In this document: piece after piece, positions 22,011-33,371 of the stretch
Position numbering within the stretch: position 1 is the stretch's first letter
How the letters are laid out: each line of letters begins with the position of its first letter
Assembly (NCBI RefSeq): GCF_003597395.2
Contig: NC_133776.1
Location: 36,553,271 to 36,617,270 of the forward strand
Source: Chelonoidis abingdonii
Taxonomy: Eukaryota > Chordata > Testudines > Testudinidae
Direction of reading: 5' to 3'
DNA: 64,000 bases
Program-made: the position numbers and the translations under genes
The notes under the pieces: generated by a model
Databases searched by the model: none
Seen by the model: the letters and a program-made list of their open reading frames with translations, nothing else
Told to the model about the DNA's origin: nothing

Positions 22011-25000
22011 TCTGGAGAGGATCAATCTGTAAACTGAGGCTGGAAAGTTAAGAGCACAAAGAAGCTCTCTGATTTTTTTACTGCAGTGCTGTCTATAGTA
22101 GGTTGAATAAGGCATCCTCCAGCGAACATTTGATTCTAGTTAGCTCCCTTTTTCTGTTTGTGTCTTATCTATGAACAGACTTTAATTTTAGTGTGTTCCT
22201 TACATGACAAAAGTTCTCTGAGAATATATTGAAGTCTATTGATTGCTCATGAGCTATATGCCATTACAATTGCTTTGAGTAGTCACTGTTTAGGGACCAG
22301 ATCTTCCTCTAGGTAGCTCTGCATGCTGCTTGTATCAGGTGAGGATCTACACACACAACACATCACACCCTTAGCCTGTGTAACTTTATCAAGAAAGATT
22401 TGCTGATGTTGTAATTGATGTTTACACTCCAGTTTTTCATGCATCTTGAATCATGTGATCCATTCAGTTCTTACAGATTTACTTTTGTTTTGGAATTTCA
22501 GTTGAAAGAATGTGTCAATTGTATGTGGCGTATGAGGACACAGTACTGTTATAATGATGACTTTGCTTGAATGGCTCCAGCTGTTACAATTTCTATACCT
22601 GAGTTGTTGCTTAATAATTAACATAAATGTTAGCTGCTTCTGGTTGCAGAGTAACTTTTTCATTTGCTTTACTAGTGGGCAATAATATCAGACAACCTTT
22701 TTGACTTATAAATATATTACAGCACATGGCAGCAATAATTTTATAGTGTATAGTCAACGCAGATTTTTGAACATGCTGCTGGGTCCTATAACTCACTACA
22801 CCCACTGTGTTTGTGATCTATCAGATCTCTACAGCTATCTGTCTGATGAATAAAGCTCATAAGAGTGGGAATCTGGTACTTGCTTCTACCTGTAACTTAG
22901 GTTCAGCTCTAGACACATTTAGGTCCTGATCCTAGGATCTGATCTACAATAAGACTCTTACACCTGTGCTCTGCATGGATACAGGGGGTGGCCCATGCAG
23001 AATGGATTGCAGGATATGTGTCTTAGATTGCATCACTAGCTGTATTTTGTTCAAACTGTCCACTAACTATGGACTCCAGAATCCCTGCCACTTAGCCTGC
23101 TAGCTAGGATTTTCTTCACCTTCTGTCATTTAAAGGTATGGTGTTGCAGGAGACAGGGTCAGGTCCTTTGATACCACAGTCATGAGTGTGATATCGATAG
23201 AAAATAATAGATTTGTTGTTTCCTCTGTGATATTATTAATGGGTTCCAATCTAAACCATGAAAAGCACAGAGTGATATATATGTTTATAAATACTTCTAT
23301 AATAATAAATTATTAGCAATAAAATATGTTTAATGATATGTCTTGGGGGAATGTGGAAAAACTGATGGCAGAGTGGGATGTTTGACAGGGTTCGGCTCCC
23401 ATGTATAAACTCTTTGCTACACAGGGGCAGATTTTCCTCTGTATTATTCCCTCAAGTATTGTATCTACCCTGCTGTATTCTGAAATAAATCTGACAAGAG
23501 TGCCTCAACTGCATTACATAGAGACTAAATTACACTGTCAATCCTAAAAGCAACTGCTTCCAGGTGAGTCTTCATAGATAGGGCAGTGTGCTCAAGAGAC
23601 TTTTTCGTAAGATTTCATTGCATAGAAAAGTGCAGCTTATCAGTGCTCCTATGTGTGTGTAAATAGTCCTTTGGAAAATCTGCCCACAGTCTCCTTTCTT
23701 TGTATTAAACATGAGTGAAGAAAAGTGGTTATATTCTTTTTTTGATAAAAGCCATAGAATGTTGAGCTTTTTAGAAAGATCCTTTCATTGTTAGTAATGC
23801 CGGCTATAGTCATAAAGATATGCTCAGAGGAAGCACTTGCTCCAGCCAAAACCAGTATAGAATGGCAGTTTGCTAAAACTGTCCACTTTAGGCCTATCCA
23901 TTCCCTCCTCAATAACAAAAGTGCCCAATCTTTTCTGTAGTTTGAAGTGTGCCATTATCAGAGAGCCCTCACAGCATCATAGGCAGAATCTGATCTCTGT
24001 TGGCAAGTTTATCACTTTCTTTAATATTTCATAGATCTTATAGTTTTGCAGTGTTTTGAGGGCAGTGTTGTTAGCCTACTTGACAGATTTCAAGAAAGAG
24101 CAAGATAGTCTCTAGTCTATCTTGTAGGTTGTTTGTTGTTTCTCAGACTTGCACAGGGAAGGAGATATGAGTTTAGAGGATGTCCTTAGGACAACCATTT
24201 TAAAATCCTAAGGGCATATCTTCACTTGATCTAAATTGTCATAGCTGCATTGAAGTGAGTGCACCTTTGAGATGAGGATCTGACTCCTGGAAAATTTCAA
24301 GACAAAGCCACTCTATAGAAACATTGCCACTGTGAATAAGCAATATTTTAGTCTCCCTTATTTGATTTCCACCAAAGGTGCCAGTTAACTTATAAGTAGA
24401 GGGCATTGGACATTTTTATTTCCCAAAAGAAAATTTCTACAAATAAATGCATCTTCCTAACATTTGAAGCTAATGGCCTAAATCATCTCTGAGTCTCTCT
24501 CATAAATGGGTCTGGCTGAAAATTTTCCAGTGAAAACTTTTTCCATGAAAGAAATTGGGGTTTTGACTAATTTTTTTTGTAGCAAGTGTCTAATTTCTTC
24601 TGAAATTTTATATTTTTATTAGAAAATCAAAAACTCCCAAATTGAATATTTTTAGCTGAAAACTGAAAGATTTTATGTTTTTTGGCAGGTTAAAAATATT
24701 CTGATTTTTCAAAAGTTTCCAGGTGAAAATCTTTTGGTTTGCAACTGAGAAGTTCTGGATTTTGGTAACTTGAGGGTTTTCATTTTTTTTGACAAAAAGT
24801 AAAAAAATTCTACTTAAAAATTTGATGAAAACAAAATATTCTTCCATTGGACTGTTGTTGCATAATTGTCCATGAAGAAGGTTTTATGTCACCCTCTGAA
24901 GCTTCTTGTACTAACTAGTCATTATTAAAGACAGGATAGCAAAGTAGGTGGATTAGTGAGCTGATCAGGTATGGCATTTCCTCTGTCCCTAAGATTTCTG

Positions 25001-25061
25001 TTAAAAGGAATACAAATATGTTGTTTTCTATAGCTTTTTCTGTATGAGGACTGAAAGAATG
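22011..25061. other. Unique non-coding region with repeat scraps
   Basis: TAAGGGCATATCTTCACTTG at about 24209 matches a Harbinger terminus preceded by TAA, but no partner end is visible. The A/T-rich block at 24505-24850 (GAAAATTTTCCAGTGAAAAC and similar) looks like an old AT-rich MITE. No credible gene. Confidence 0.4.
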
Positions 25062-25238
25062 TTGCAAACATTTGTAAATTAAGCCTTACAAGGTGGGAAA
25101 TAGTATTATCCCCATATTACAGGTGAGAAAACAAGAGTTCAAGTTACTTGGCCAAGGCTGCACAGGACATATGAGCCAAAGGCAGGAACAGAACTCGGTT
25201 CTCACGCCTTGTTCTGAGTGTTAATCATAAGACCGTCC
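25062..25238 (-). repeat. MIR-like SINE fragment
   Basis: The order AGTATTATCCCCATATTACA, GGTGAGAAAACAAGAG, GTTACTTGGCCAAGGCTGCAC, AGAACTCGGTTCTCACG is the reverse complement of the MIR tRNA-related and core region. An old, diverged copy. Confidence 0.75.
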
Positions 25239-25817
25239 TTTGTTAGCACCTTTTAATGACCAGAATAAGGTTTCTTGTAAGCATTTTAAAGCACCGAGAG
25301 CTATTTTTAAATTCCTTGCTTTTTCATAGAATAATGTAGTCTTATATATACTGTTACCTTTTGATTCTTGCATTGTTATAGAAAGATTTTATAGTCCTCC
25401 TTGTTGGCCTATATTTAGCCCTTCTAGTTCAAGAGTGAAATCTTTTTAGGTCTGCTAAGATAAGTAATTTTATAATCCTTCATAGACTTGTTGCAAACTG
25501 TGTCAATTGACTCAAATCTCTTCTCAATCTATTCATTTAAATATTTTGTTCAGTTTGAAGACTTTCATATCAGGCATATTCTCCTTTTGATGTGAACTCA
25601 CAACTCTTATTAATGCTAATGGAAATTAGAATAGACCCGATAGACTATTGTGAAGAACTACAAGAAAAAAAATCTTATTTTGACCAGGGAAGATAAACAT
25701 GCCTGTAAATGTGTCTTTCTGTTTGTTGGGGGATACTTTCCCTCTGTGAATTAGTTTTTCTCTTTTGTTAGGTGAGGAAGACTTAAAACAATTTAAGATA
25801 GGGGAAAAAATGAGAGA

Positions 25818-25828
25818 AAGGGGGGGGA
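25818..25828. repeat. Short poly-G run in purine tract
   Basis: A run of consecutive G residues inside a purine-rich stretch (25800-25840). Confidence 0.7.
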
Positions 25829-26169
25829 GAAAGGTTGAAATTCATTTCTCCAGTTGTCATAAATGTTAGTGCATTATTACCACAAACAACAAAACATGAA
25901 ATCTGATCTTTCCATTGCTTGTGTAGCTTCTATTATTTTTAATTGAAGGGTATTGAACAAGAGGTTAGTAGGAATCACCAGTATCTCTCACCTTTATTCT
26001 ACTTATTGCTTGGAATGATTTCTGGAGTGAGTACTAATGGGACCTCTTGATAAATATGAACATTACTATGATTTTACTGTTCATTAATGGCCAGCTTGGT
26101 TCCAGTGATAACATGTCACTTTTTCATGTACCTTAAATATCAGGCATTGCATTTAAATATACTGAGTGT

Positions 26170-26434
26170 GGGTATGTGTACACTGCAATCACAAGGTGGG
26201 ATTGCAGCTTGTGTGACAAACCAGATTTAGGTGTGAAATCTAGCTTGCTTGAGTAGCAAAGTAGTAAAACTCCTGGTAGTATGGTCTTCCCTGAACCCTG
26301 GGTAATCCATTGGGTGCCTAGTCCATGCTGCTGCAGCTGCATTGCTTCGGTGCCTGAACTAGCTAGATTAATGCTAGCTTGTGTATGTTTATAGGAGCTC
26401 CAGTCATACCCCTCAATTGCATGTAGCCATACCC
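26170..26434. mobile_element. PIF/Harbinger-type MITE (265 bp)
   Basis: The left end GGGTATGTGTACACTGCAAT and the right end ATTGCATGTAGCCATACCC are imperfect inverted repeats of the Harbinger type seen at 11058. The flanking triplets TGT and TAT match at two of three bases. The interior has TGCTGCTGCAGCTGCATTGC and a near-palindrome around CTAGCTAGATTAATGCTAGC. Non-coding. Confidence 0.7.
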
Positions 26435-26584
26435 TATGTAAATCAGAAGTTAGTTTCATTTACTTTCTACGAAGTCAGATATACACAGATTAACTGATAC
26501 ATGTGCATGGTGCTATGGAATGTGCATACATGCCTATACTTTGAATCAAGGAATTTGGGTAGCACTGAGCTGTTTTCTAAGATT

Positions 26585-26752
26585 AGGTAAACATTTTCAA
26601 AAGCGATGAATGATTTGGGGTGCCTCATTTTGGGGTGCCCAGCTGGAGGCCCCTGAAAGTGGCAAGCATCGACTTTCAGAAAACTGCCCTGTTTAGGCTG
26701 TCTCAAGTTGGGTGTTCAAAATCAGTAGTTACTTTTGAAAATCTTGGCATGC
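26585..26752. repeat. Old dispersed foldback-type repeat
   Basis: It begins GTAAACATTTTCAAAAGCG and ends TTTTGAAAATCTTGGC, with GGTGCCCAGCTGG and CTCAAGTTGGGTG inside. It is the same family as 4571-4756. Confidence 0.5.
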
Positions 26753-26923
26753 AGAACTACAGAAAAAAATCGGGTAAAATACAGTTTGTACTGACTTTGC
26801 TAGTGCTTTTTATGTAGTCTGTTGTAAAACTAGGCAAATATCTAGATGGGCTGATGTAGTGCCTGGAAGACCTCTGTGTATTCCCAGGGATACCCATATT
26901 CCTGGTTGAGAACCACTGCTCTA

Positions 26924-27652
26924 GGTAAAGTTGTTCCAGTGCTTCACTACCTTATAATTTGGAAGATTTTCCTAACGTACAACCTATATCACTCTTGCTG
27001 CAATTTAAACCCATTACTTCTTGTTCTGTCCTCAGTGTTTAAGGAGAACAATCCCTCACCCGCCTCTTTATAACAATCTTTTATGTATTTGAACACTGTT
27101 ACCATGTTCTCCCCTTCTAGTCTTCTCCAGACTAAACAACCCCCATGCAGGTCATGTTTTCTAGACTTTTCATCATTTTTGTTGCTCTCCTCTGGACTCT
27201 CTCCAATTTGCCCCCCTCTTTCCCAAAGTGTGGTGCCCAGAACTGGACACAGTACTCCAGTTGTGGCTTTATCAATGCTGAGTGGAGTAGAAGAATTACT
27301 ACTTGTGTCTTGCTTACAACACTCCTGCTAATACATTCCATAATAGTGTTTGCTTTTTTTTTATAACAGTATTACATTGTTGACTCATATTTTGTTAGTA
27401 ATTCACTATAACCTCCAGCTCCTTTTCTGCAGTACTCCTTCCTAGGCAGTGATTTCCCATTTTGTGTTTGTGCAACTGATTCCTTCCTAACTGTAGTATT
27501 TTGCATTTGTCCTTATTGCACTTCATCCTGTTTAATTCAGACCATTTCTCCAGTTTGTCAAGATCATTTTGAATTCTAACTACACACAAAGTGCTTGCAA
27601 CTTCTCCTCGTTTGCTGTCAGTAAATTTTATAAGTGAACTCTCTTTGCCATT
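26924..27652 (-). pseudogene. CR1 LINE, ORF2 reverse transcriptase C-terminal part
   Basis: Minus-strand frames carry CR1 ORF2 signatures: YINDLDNGKESSLIKFTDS (27600s, degraded from the usual FADD motif), LDKLEKWSELNRMKCNKDK, then ALIKPQLEYCVQFWAPHFGK (27200s) and the C-terminal FKYIKDCYKEAG..RTRSNGFKL. Frameshifts and stops break it. The element is 5'-truncated and continues on the far side of the nested insertion at 28426-28577. In intact CR1, ORF2 supplies the endonuclease and reverse transcriptase for target-primed insertion. A hAT-like terminus, GGTTGAGAACCACTG, lies just left at 26904-26918. Confidence 0.85.
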
Positions 27653-28412
27653 TATCAGAGAGGTAGCCGTGTTAATGTGTAGGCTAAAAAACAACGAGGA
27701 GTCCAGTGGCACCTTAAAGACTAACAGATTTATTTGGGCATAAGCTTCTGTGGGTTAAAAACCCACTTCACATGGATGGAGTGAAAATTACAGATACAGG
27801 AATAAATATGTATTGGCACATGAAGAGAAGGGAGTTACCTTACAAGCGGAGAACCAATCTTGAAGGCCAATTCAGTCAGGGTGGATGTGGTCCACTCCCA
27901 ATAATTGATGAGGAGGTATCAATACCAAGAGAGGAAAAGTTGCTTTTGTAGTGAGCCAGTCACTCCCAGTCGCTATTCAAGCCCAAATTGATGGTGTTAA
28001 GTTTGCAAATGAATTGTAGCTCTGCAGTTTCTTTTGGAAGTCTGTTTGTTGAAATATGGCTACTTTTAAATCTGTTATTGAGTGTCCAGGGAGATTAAAG
28101 TGTTCTCCTGCTGCCTTTTGTATGTTACCATTCCTGATGTCTGATTTGTGTCCATTTATCCTTTTACATAGAGACTGTCCGGTTTTGCCAATGTACATGG
28201 CGGAGAGGAATTGCTGGCACGTGATGGCATATGTCATATTAGTAGATGTGCAAGTGAATGAGCCTCTGACGGTGTGGCTGGTATGGTTGGGTCCTATGAT
28301 GGTGTCGCTAGCGGTCAAACGACACCATCATAGGACCCAACCACACCAGCCAACTACATCCACCCTGACTAAATTGGCCTGTTAGTCTTTAAGGTGCCAC
28401 TGGACTCCTCAT
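27653..28412 (-). mobile_element. Penelope-like retroelement fragment nested in CR1
   Basis: A 13-bp direct repeat, TCTCTTTGCCATT, flanks it at 27640-27652 and 28413-28425. The plus strand starts TATCAGAGAGGTAGCCG, the same terminus as the copies at 741 and 33789. The minus strand encodes a GIY-YIG domain (27977-28318) followed by a 3' untranslated part. At the far end (28316-28412) pieces of the same element occur in opposite orientation. The block GTTGGGTCCTATGATGGTGTCG near 28290 is inverted as CGACACCATCATAGGACCCA at 28320. The tail GTTAGTCTTTAAGGTGCCAC at 28381 mirrors 27694-27724. Reverse transcriptase sequence is absent. Confidence 0.85.
27977..28318 (-). pseudogene. GIY-YIG endonuclease domain of Penelope-like element
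   Basis: The frame includes MTYAITCQQ, AMYIGKTGQSLCKRINGHKS and GEHFNLPGHS. The paired Y-I and YIG blocks, the Arg of the LCKRINGH helix and the His-rich continuation match the GIY-YIG nuclease domain that Penelope-like elements carry C-terminal to reverse transcriptase. The N-terminal boundary is artificial because the element is truncated and inverted at its 5' side. The frame ends with a stop at 27977. In the family the domain nicks target DNA to prime reverse transcription. This fragment has no polymerase and is inactive. Confidence 0.82.
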
Positions 28413-28425
28413 TCTCTTTGCCATT

Positions 28426-28577
28426 ATCCAAATCATTTATGTAGATATTGAACAGAACCTGAACCAGGACAGATCCCTGCAGGACCTCACTCAGTAGCCT
28501 TCCAGCTTGACTGTGAACCATTGATTACTATGCTGGGACTACAGTTTTTTACAACCATTGTGCTTCCACCATATTAT
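28426..28577 (-). pseudogene. CR1 ORF2 fragment, 5' side of the nested insertion
   Basis: Read on the minus strand this supplies GSVLVQVLFNIYINDLDNG, which joins in frame to KESSLIKF on the other side of the Penelope insertion once one target duplication is removed. That shows the two blocks were a single CR1 copy. Homology fades by about 28577, the likely 5' truncation point. Confidence 0.78.
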
Positions 28578-29345
28578 CGTGGCCTCCTTTTCTGGGAAGA
28601 GAGGGGATACTGATGCACTTCCTCTGTTTTCAGCCTTTGAAGCCACCCCCTGGAGAGGTGTGCCTATATTAATTCAAACTGGATTATCCAGGCACCACAG
28701 GCACAGAAAGGATTTTTGGATAAATAGCCTGGTTTTGAATTGGCTCTAGGCCTTCTTTCTGAGCCAGCAAATGGACAGGAACTCTGATCCAGGGAGGGCC
28801 CCAGTCCTTTGGGTAGAGTTGAAAGGGTTGGATCTACTGAGGCCCCATCAGACTGGGTGCTTGTTCTGAGCAGAAGCTGTGATGAACTTGTAACTACAAG
28901 GAATCCCCTTGAGTGCGGATTTGAAGGACTGATCCTGCCAGAACCAATGTTAGAGTTGGGCTGAACCCTGGAAAGCTGATTAGCGTGTGTAGGTTCTTTT
29001 ATTGTTTTTAATATATTTTTCTTTGTAGTGGTATCACCTTAAGAATAACATAGAAAGAACTGGGTGGTAATGTAACACTGTAACAATTACACGTTAACTA
29101 TCTATGAAGAGAAAGCAAGCAGGTGTACTTGGGCAGTCTGTCTCTGCTGGGGATAACAGTGAAGATAGGGAACTGTGCAGCCTGGAAATACCCCAGTCAG
29201 ATGGGAGAGAGACACGGTCTCTACCCAAGAAAGTCAACAGCTGCGGAACTGGAAGCCTAAGAGGAGGTGCCCTTGCTGGACCACTGATGGGAAATACAGG
29301 TGCAGTTGCCCTCAGCTATGACAACAGGCTTTTGTAATTTTTCTT
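28578..29345. repeat. Possible LTR-derived or unclassified repeat
   Basis: The sequence is GC-richer than its flanks. It includes AGGGAGGGCCCCAGTCCTTT and CTTTTATTGTTTTTAATATA, and later CTGGAAATACCCCAGTCAGA and GAGAGACACGGTCTC. It resembles retroviral-type LTR debris but no TG..CA ends or duplications could be fixed. The 77-codon frame at 29104-29337 has no motif. Confidence 0.25.
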
Positions 29346-29639
29346 CACTGGCGCAACTCCATTAGGTTAGATGATATCATAGCAACACAGTGGTATTAAT
29401 CCTGCCATTTCTCTGCACTACAGCTTCCATTTAGTAGCACCACTAGAGCTGTACTGGTGCAGAAACATGCAACAATTTTCTCCCTTTGATGGACCACATG
29501 TGGGCAGAGGTCAGACTGGCTGCCCAACAGATTTCCTGGTAATAGTGTCTGTAACAGATTCTTAATAATAGTATCTAGCAAGCAAATGCCATTATCACAT
29601 TAGATGAATAGTGAGGATGATATAATGGGAATTCATTTG

Positions 29640-30260
29640 AAACTATGTCTATGCACACTTTGTTTAAGCTGCCAGCTTCTTTCAGAGATGCAAAATATTT
29701 TGCTATTAGGAAACAATAGACAAAGTAATGCAGGTGAAACACGTAAATACATGGTAAAATCAGACCTGGGTTTTTAAAATTAGATGAAATAGATGTGTCA
29801 TGTTTGGCCAGATATTAACCTTCTTTGTTGTGGGTCTCTGTGTCTTGTTCCTTGATCATATAAGCTGAACTAATTGATACAAATATGTTTGCGGTAATTT
29901 AAATCAGAAAGCATTTTACAGCTAAGTTGGTGATAAGATACACAAGAGTCAATGGGAATGGCAGCTTAATGACTTCCACTTTGATAACCCTGTTATTTTG
30001 CAGAGATATTTAATAACGGTACTTTGACTCCTGTCAGAGGCCAATTTAGCAGATTTATTAGTTTGAAGAGGTATGTTAAATAATTATGCAAAATCTTTCA
30101 GTACGGATTAATTAGAGGTTCAATGTAGGATTCCCTCTTAGTACTGATAGCTGCATGAGGAATGATACACTGTTTTGAACAAGTGTTAAAATTCCCAGCA
30201 AATTCTGTGAATCCATGGGTGAAGCAGTAAAAATATCTTATATCTGTTAATTTTGTTCCC
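29640..30260. promoter_or_regulatory. Candidate conserved enhancer-like sequence
   Basis: About 600 bp without repeat signatures, dense in developmental transcription-factor-like words: TAATTATGCAAAATC (POU/octamer-like, near 30080), GGATTAATTAGAGG (Otx/homeodomain-like, near 30105), TTTAATAACGG, CTAATTGATAC, TTTAAATTAGATG. No open frames of note. The call rests on composition only, and no target gene is in the window. Confidence 0.25.
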
Positions 30261-31890
30261 TCACTTAGCCCACTGCAATAGTGTGCCTAAGGTTATGTAA
30301 GAGAAGGGAAACTTTGCTTTAAAACAAGAACTTTAAATGAACATTCTGAAGATCAGAGTTTGAATGCAAAGTCAAGTCTTCTATTTAGATTTCATATTTT
30401 CTGCTTCTTTGTCTTGTCCTTTGATGACTTCAGGAAAAAAGTTAGGGGAAAGTAGGCATGAGCGTCTCTAGTCTGAGGTCTACACCCTGTGGTCTTTTGC
30501 CTGAGAATTTGGCCTATTGTTTGCTAGATATTGAGCTGAATTTGTTAACAAGAACCATTTGTTTGAACCCTGAGGGCAAACAAGGGGGTAGTATGGCTAG
30601 TTACTATTGCTGCATTTAACTCTGTATTCACAACAAGGGTGTGGTTTAGCTTGTCCTGTGTACTACTGGCTCATTCCTGCACAACCAATCAGCTAAATGG
30701 ATTACTGAGGTAGGGAAAAAGGGTTTGCTGCTCCATATACTGTACTTGGATAAAGTCTAGTGGCGTAGGTGTAGTAGGTCCCAAAGGATTCTCCTGCCTG
30801 AGAAACAGAAAATCATGAAATGTACAGGAGCAAAACTATTCCCAGTGGGAGGCCACTCAGAAAATAACTACTGCAGCCCAGCTGTATACCTCTGTGAGCC
30901 CCAATCAGCGGCAGATGAGCATTTCTTTGAGACATAGGCCACAGCATAAATTGTTGCCAGTATCAATGAGCCCAAGTGACCATTCACAGTCAGGGCCACT
31001 TCCTGCAACTGTTATACATTGTGACTCTATGAATATAGTCTTCAGACTCAACATGCTCATTTAGTCCATTTCAAACAAGTGATTTATCAAAAGTGTGCAA
31101 CTGCAATTGCTTCCTTCAGATACTAGCTGAGTGGCAGGAGAACCACAAGATCACTGGATGAGGGCAACCTATATCACTGTTCATTTCTGCTATGGCCACC
31201 CCATTGTACAATGGTTTTTGGTGCACATGGAGTTTTGTCCATTAGGAGTACCCCGAAGGTACTTTATTTGGGCATGAGATGTATGTTGTTCTTGTACCTT
31301 CATTGATTCTTAAATGTAATCCATATTTTTAACTCTTCCTACCAAAAAACAGCTACCTGACCACCAGTTGGGAAGTCAGCATTCCCACCAGCAGCTATAC
31401 AAGCATCTGCTCCAACAACTGTTGCTGCATCTGCATACCAGCTCTTGCTGCTGTTGCAGAATGGCTGCCTGCACAACTATGCATTAGGCTTGATTGTGCA
31501 GTAGGTAGTGAATTGTCCCTGAATTCATACTGCTGATTTGTCTGTAGCACTGGCAGCTTATACAAGAGCAGAAATTGGTATTGAAGAAATTTTGACCACA
31601 AGAATAAAGGCATTTTATTAATTCTTTTTAATATGGTGTAGCCACAGGGAAACATTTCATTGTATATACGTTGGTAATGACGTTACTTTAACTAGCCTTA
31701 AATAGCATTCCACCTGGAAAAAAAAAATTGCAAAAAAAGTGCTATGATAGCCACACATTTTTCATTTAAAAAGTTTCCCTCTATAAAAAGTAACTTTTCT
31801 GGTTTCATCATATTAATCTAGGGCCTTTACTAGGGAAAAGATATGGTTTTTAAAAAAGTATAAGCTAACACCTGTTGAATACATGTGTTA
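30261..31890. other. Unassigned stretch, possibly including Harbinger interior
   Basis: Mostly unique. The CAG/CTG-rich block near 31385-31470 (minus-strand frame ending AARAGMQMQQQLLEQMLV) and AATAAAGGCATTTTATTAAT at about 31604 could be the convergent 3' ends of the Harbinger copy whose right end is at 32778. I could not align them to the better copies, so this is a suggestion only. Confidence 0.3.
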
Positions 31891-31893
31891 AAA

Positions 31894-32778
31894 TCACGTA
31901 GATAAGGCAATTGTAGTGTTAATACATGTTGACTGGTCAAGGTAAACCCGAGGCTCTATCACATCGTCTTCTAGCTCAACTTCTTCATCCATAATTTCAG
32001 CCTCTGGGTTACCCCCTCTTTCAGCTACATACGAAGTATCCACAGGGCAATCGGTGATGGAGGTGGGGTCACCACTGAGGACAGCATTCAGCTCCCTATA
32101 GAAGTGGCAGGTCTCAGGTGTACCACTGGAGCGATGGTTCGCCTCCCGCGCCTTATGGTGCACCTGCCTCAGCTCCTTTATCTTTGCTCCGCACTGCTGT
32201 GTGTCCTGATCATAGCCCTTTCCACACAAGCCTTGAGAAATTTGCCCATATGTGTCCCGATTCCTATGGGTCACTCGCAGCTGCAAGTGAACACTCTTCT
32301 CCCCATATACTGATCAGCTCCAACAATTCAGCGCTGGTCCAAGGGAGCACGTTTGGTGTGATAGCCAGCCATGCTCGCCTTGGAAGCCACCTGGGAAGCT
32401 CTTCTGGGAAACCAGCAAACAGGAAATGAGATTTAAAAATCCAGGGATTGCCGGGGGAGGGGCGGGTAGTGCTGCAGGGCAGCAGAGTTCAAACCGCTGA
32501 CCAGAGCGGCAGCATGGGAATTGTGGGATACTTTCTGGAGGCCAATAAAATTAAAAAAAATAATCAAACCTGTGGTGTCTGCACTGGCTGTTTGTTGACA
32601 ATAAAAGGAGGGAAAAATAGAAAAGTGTTTCCCAGGGGTGGTAGCCTTTGTTGCCAAATCTAGGCGCGTATTTTTTTTATTTTTTTTGGAAAAAGGAACC
32701 TTGAAGTGTGTACGCTATCACTGTTTTGTCACCCAAAGGCAGTTTTTGATGACAAAACTTGCAAGTGTAGATAAATCC
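31894..32778. mobile_element. PIF/Harbinger right-end fragment
   Basis: The right terminus CTTGCAAGTGTAGATAAATCC is followed by TAA at 32779-32781. The GGAGGCCAAT motif lies at about 32537, 242 bp from the end. The fragment holds exon 1 of the antisense Myb/SANT gene. No matching left terminus was found, so the transposase half is deleted or decayed. The start given is the end of recognisable homology. Confidence 0.75.
31966..32372 (-). pseudogene. Harbinger Myb/SANT protein, exon 1 fragment
   Basis: From the ATG at 32372-32370 the frame starts MAGYHTKRAP. An extra T shifts it in the Trp-encoding stretch, and a second shift follows the IWGEE block. After these the open frame reads THRNRDTYGQISQGL, GYDQDTQQCGAKIKELRQVH, ETCHFYRELNAVLSGDPTS and an acidic tail (EIMDEEVELEDDV). 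The domain order is the same as in the copies at 13526 and 40308. Resemblance stops near 31960, before any recognisable splice donor. Confidence 0.72.
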
Positions 32779-33073
32779 TAAGAAATTACTATATTTAAAG
32801 GAGAACAGTAAACAAAAGGATCTGAATTTAGAGACATATTAGTGCACAGTTAGAAGGAATACATACAAAATGAAAGCAAGCCAAAGGCACAATTCACTGA
32901 ACTGGTCAGTGGTTATCTATCTGAAAGAGACAGAGAAGGCATTGGAGTGAAATGATATACAGAAACGTATTGATACTTTTGCCAAGCGTACAATGCAGAG
33001 GGACGATCAAAGGTGATCAAAGCAGCAGTGATGGCATTACCATGTATTTTGGATGTCAGGTGTGAGATTCTGA

Positions 33074-33368
33074 GGCCTGGTCTACACTGTGGGGGAATCG
33101 ATCTAAGATACACAACTTCAGCTACAAGAATAGCGTAGATGAAGTTGATGTATCTTAGATCGACTTTGACTGACTTTGCGTCCTCGTGGAACGGGATCAA
33201 TGGCCGCTGCTCCCCCATCGACTCTGCTTCCACCTCTCGCCCTGATGGAGTTCCAGAGTCAACGGGGAGTGCATTTGGGGATCAATATTTCGCATCTAGA
33301 CGAGATGTGATACATTGATCCCCGATAGATTGATCCCAACCCGCTGATCCGGTAGTGTAGACATACCC
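33074..33368. mobile_element. PIF/Harbinger MITE (295 bp)
   Basis: The ends GGCCTGGTCTACACT and AGTGTAGACATACCC are inverted. The triplet TGA flanks both sides (33071-33073, 33369-33371). The interior has a strong hairpin around CGATCTAAGATACACAACTTC and its complement GAAGTTGATGTATCTTAGATCG, about 33098-33165. It has the same terminal type as the autonomous-sized copy at 36337. Confidence 0.85.
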
Positions 33369-33371
33369 TGA

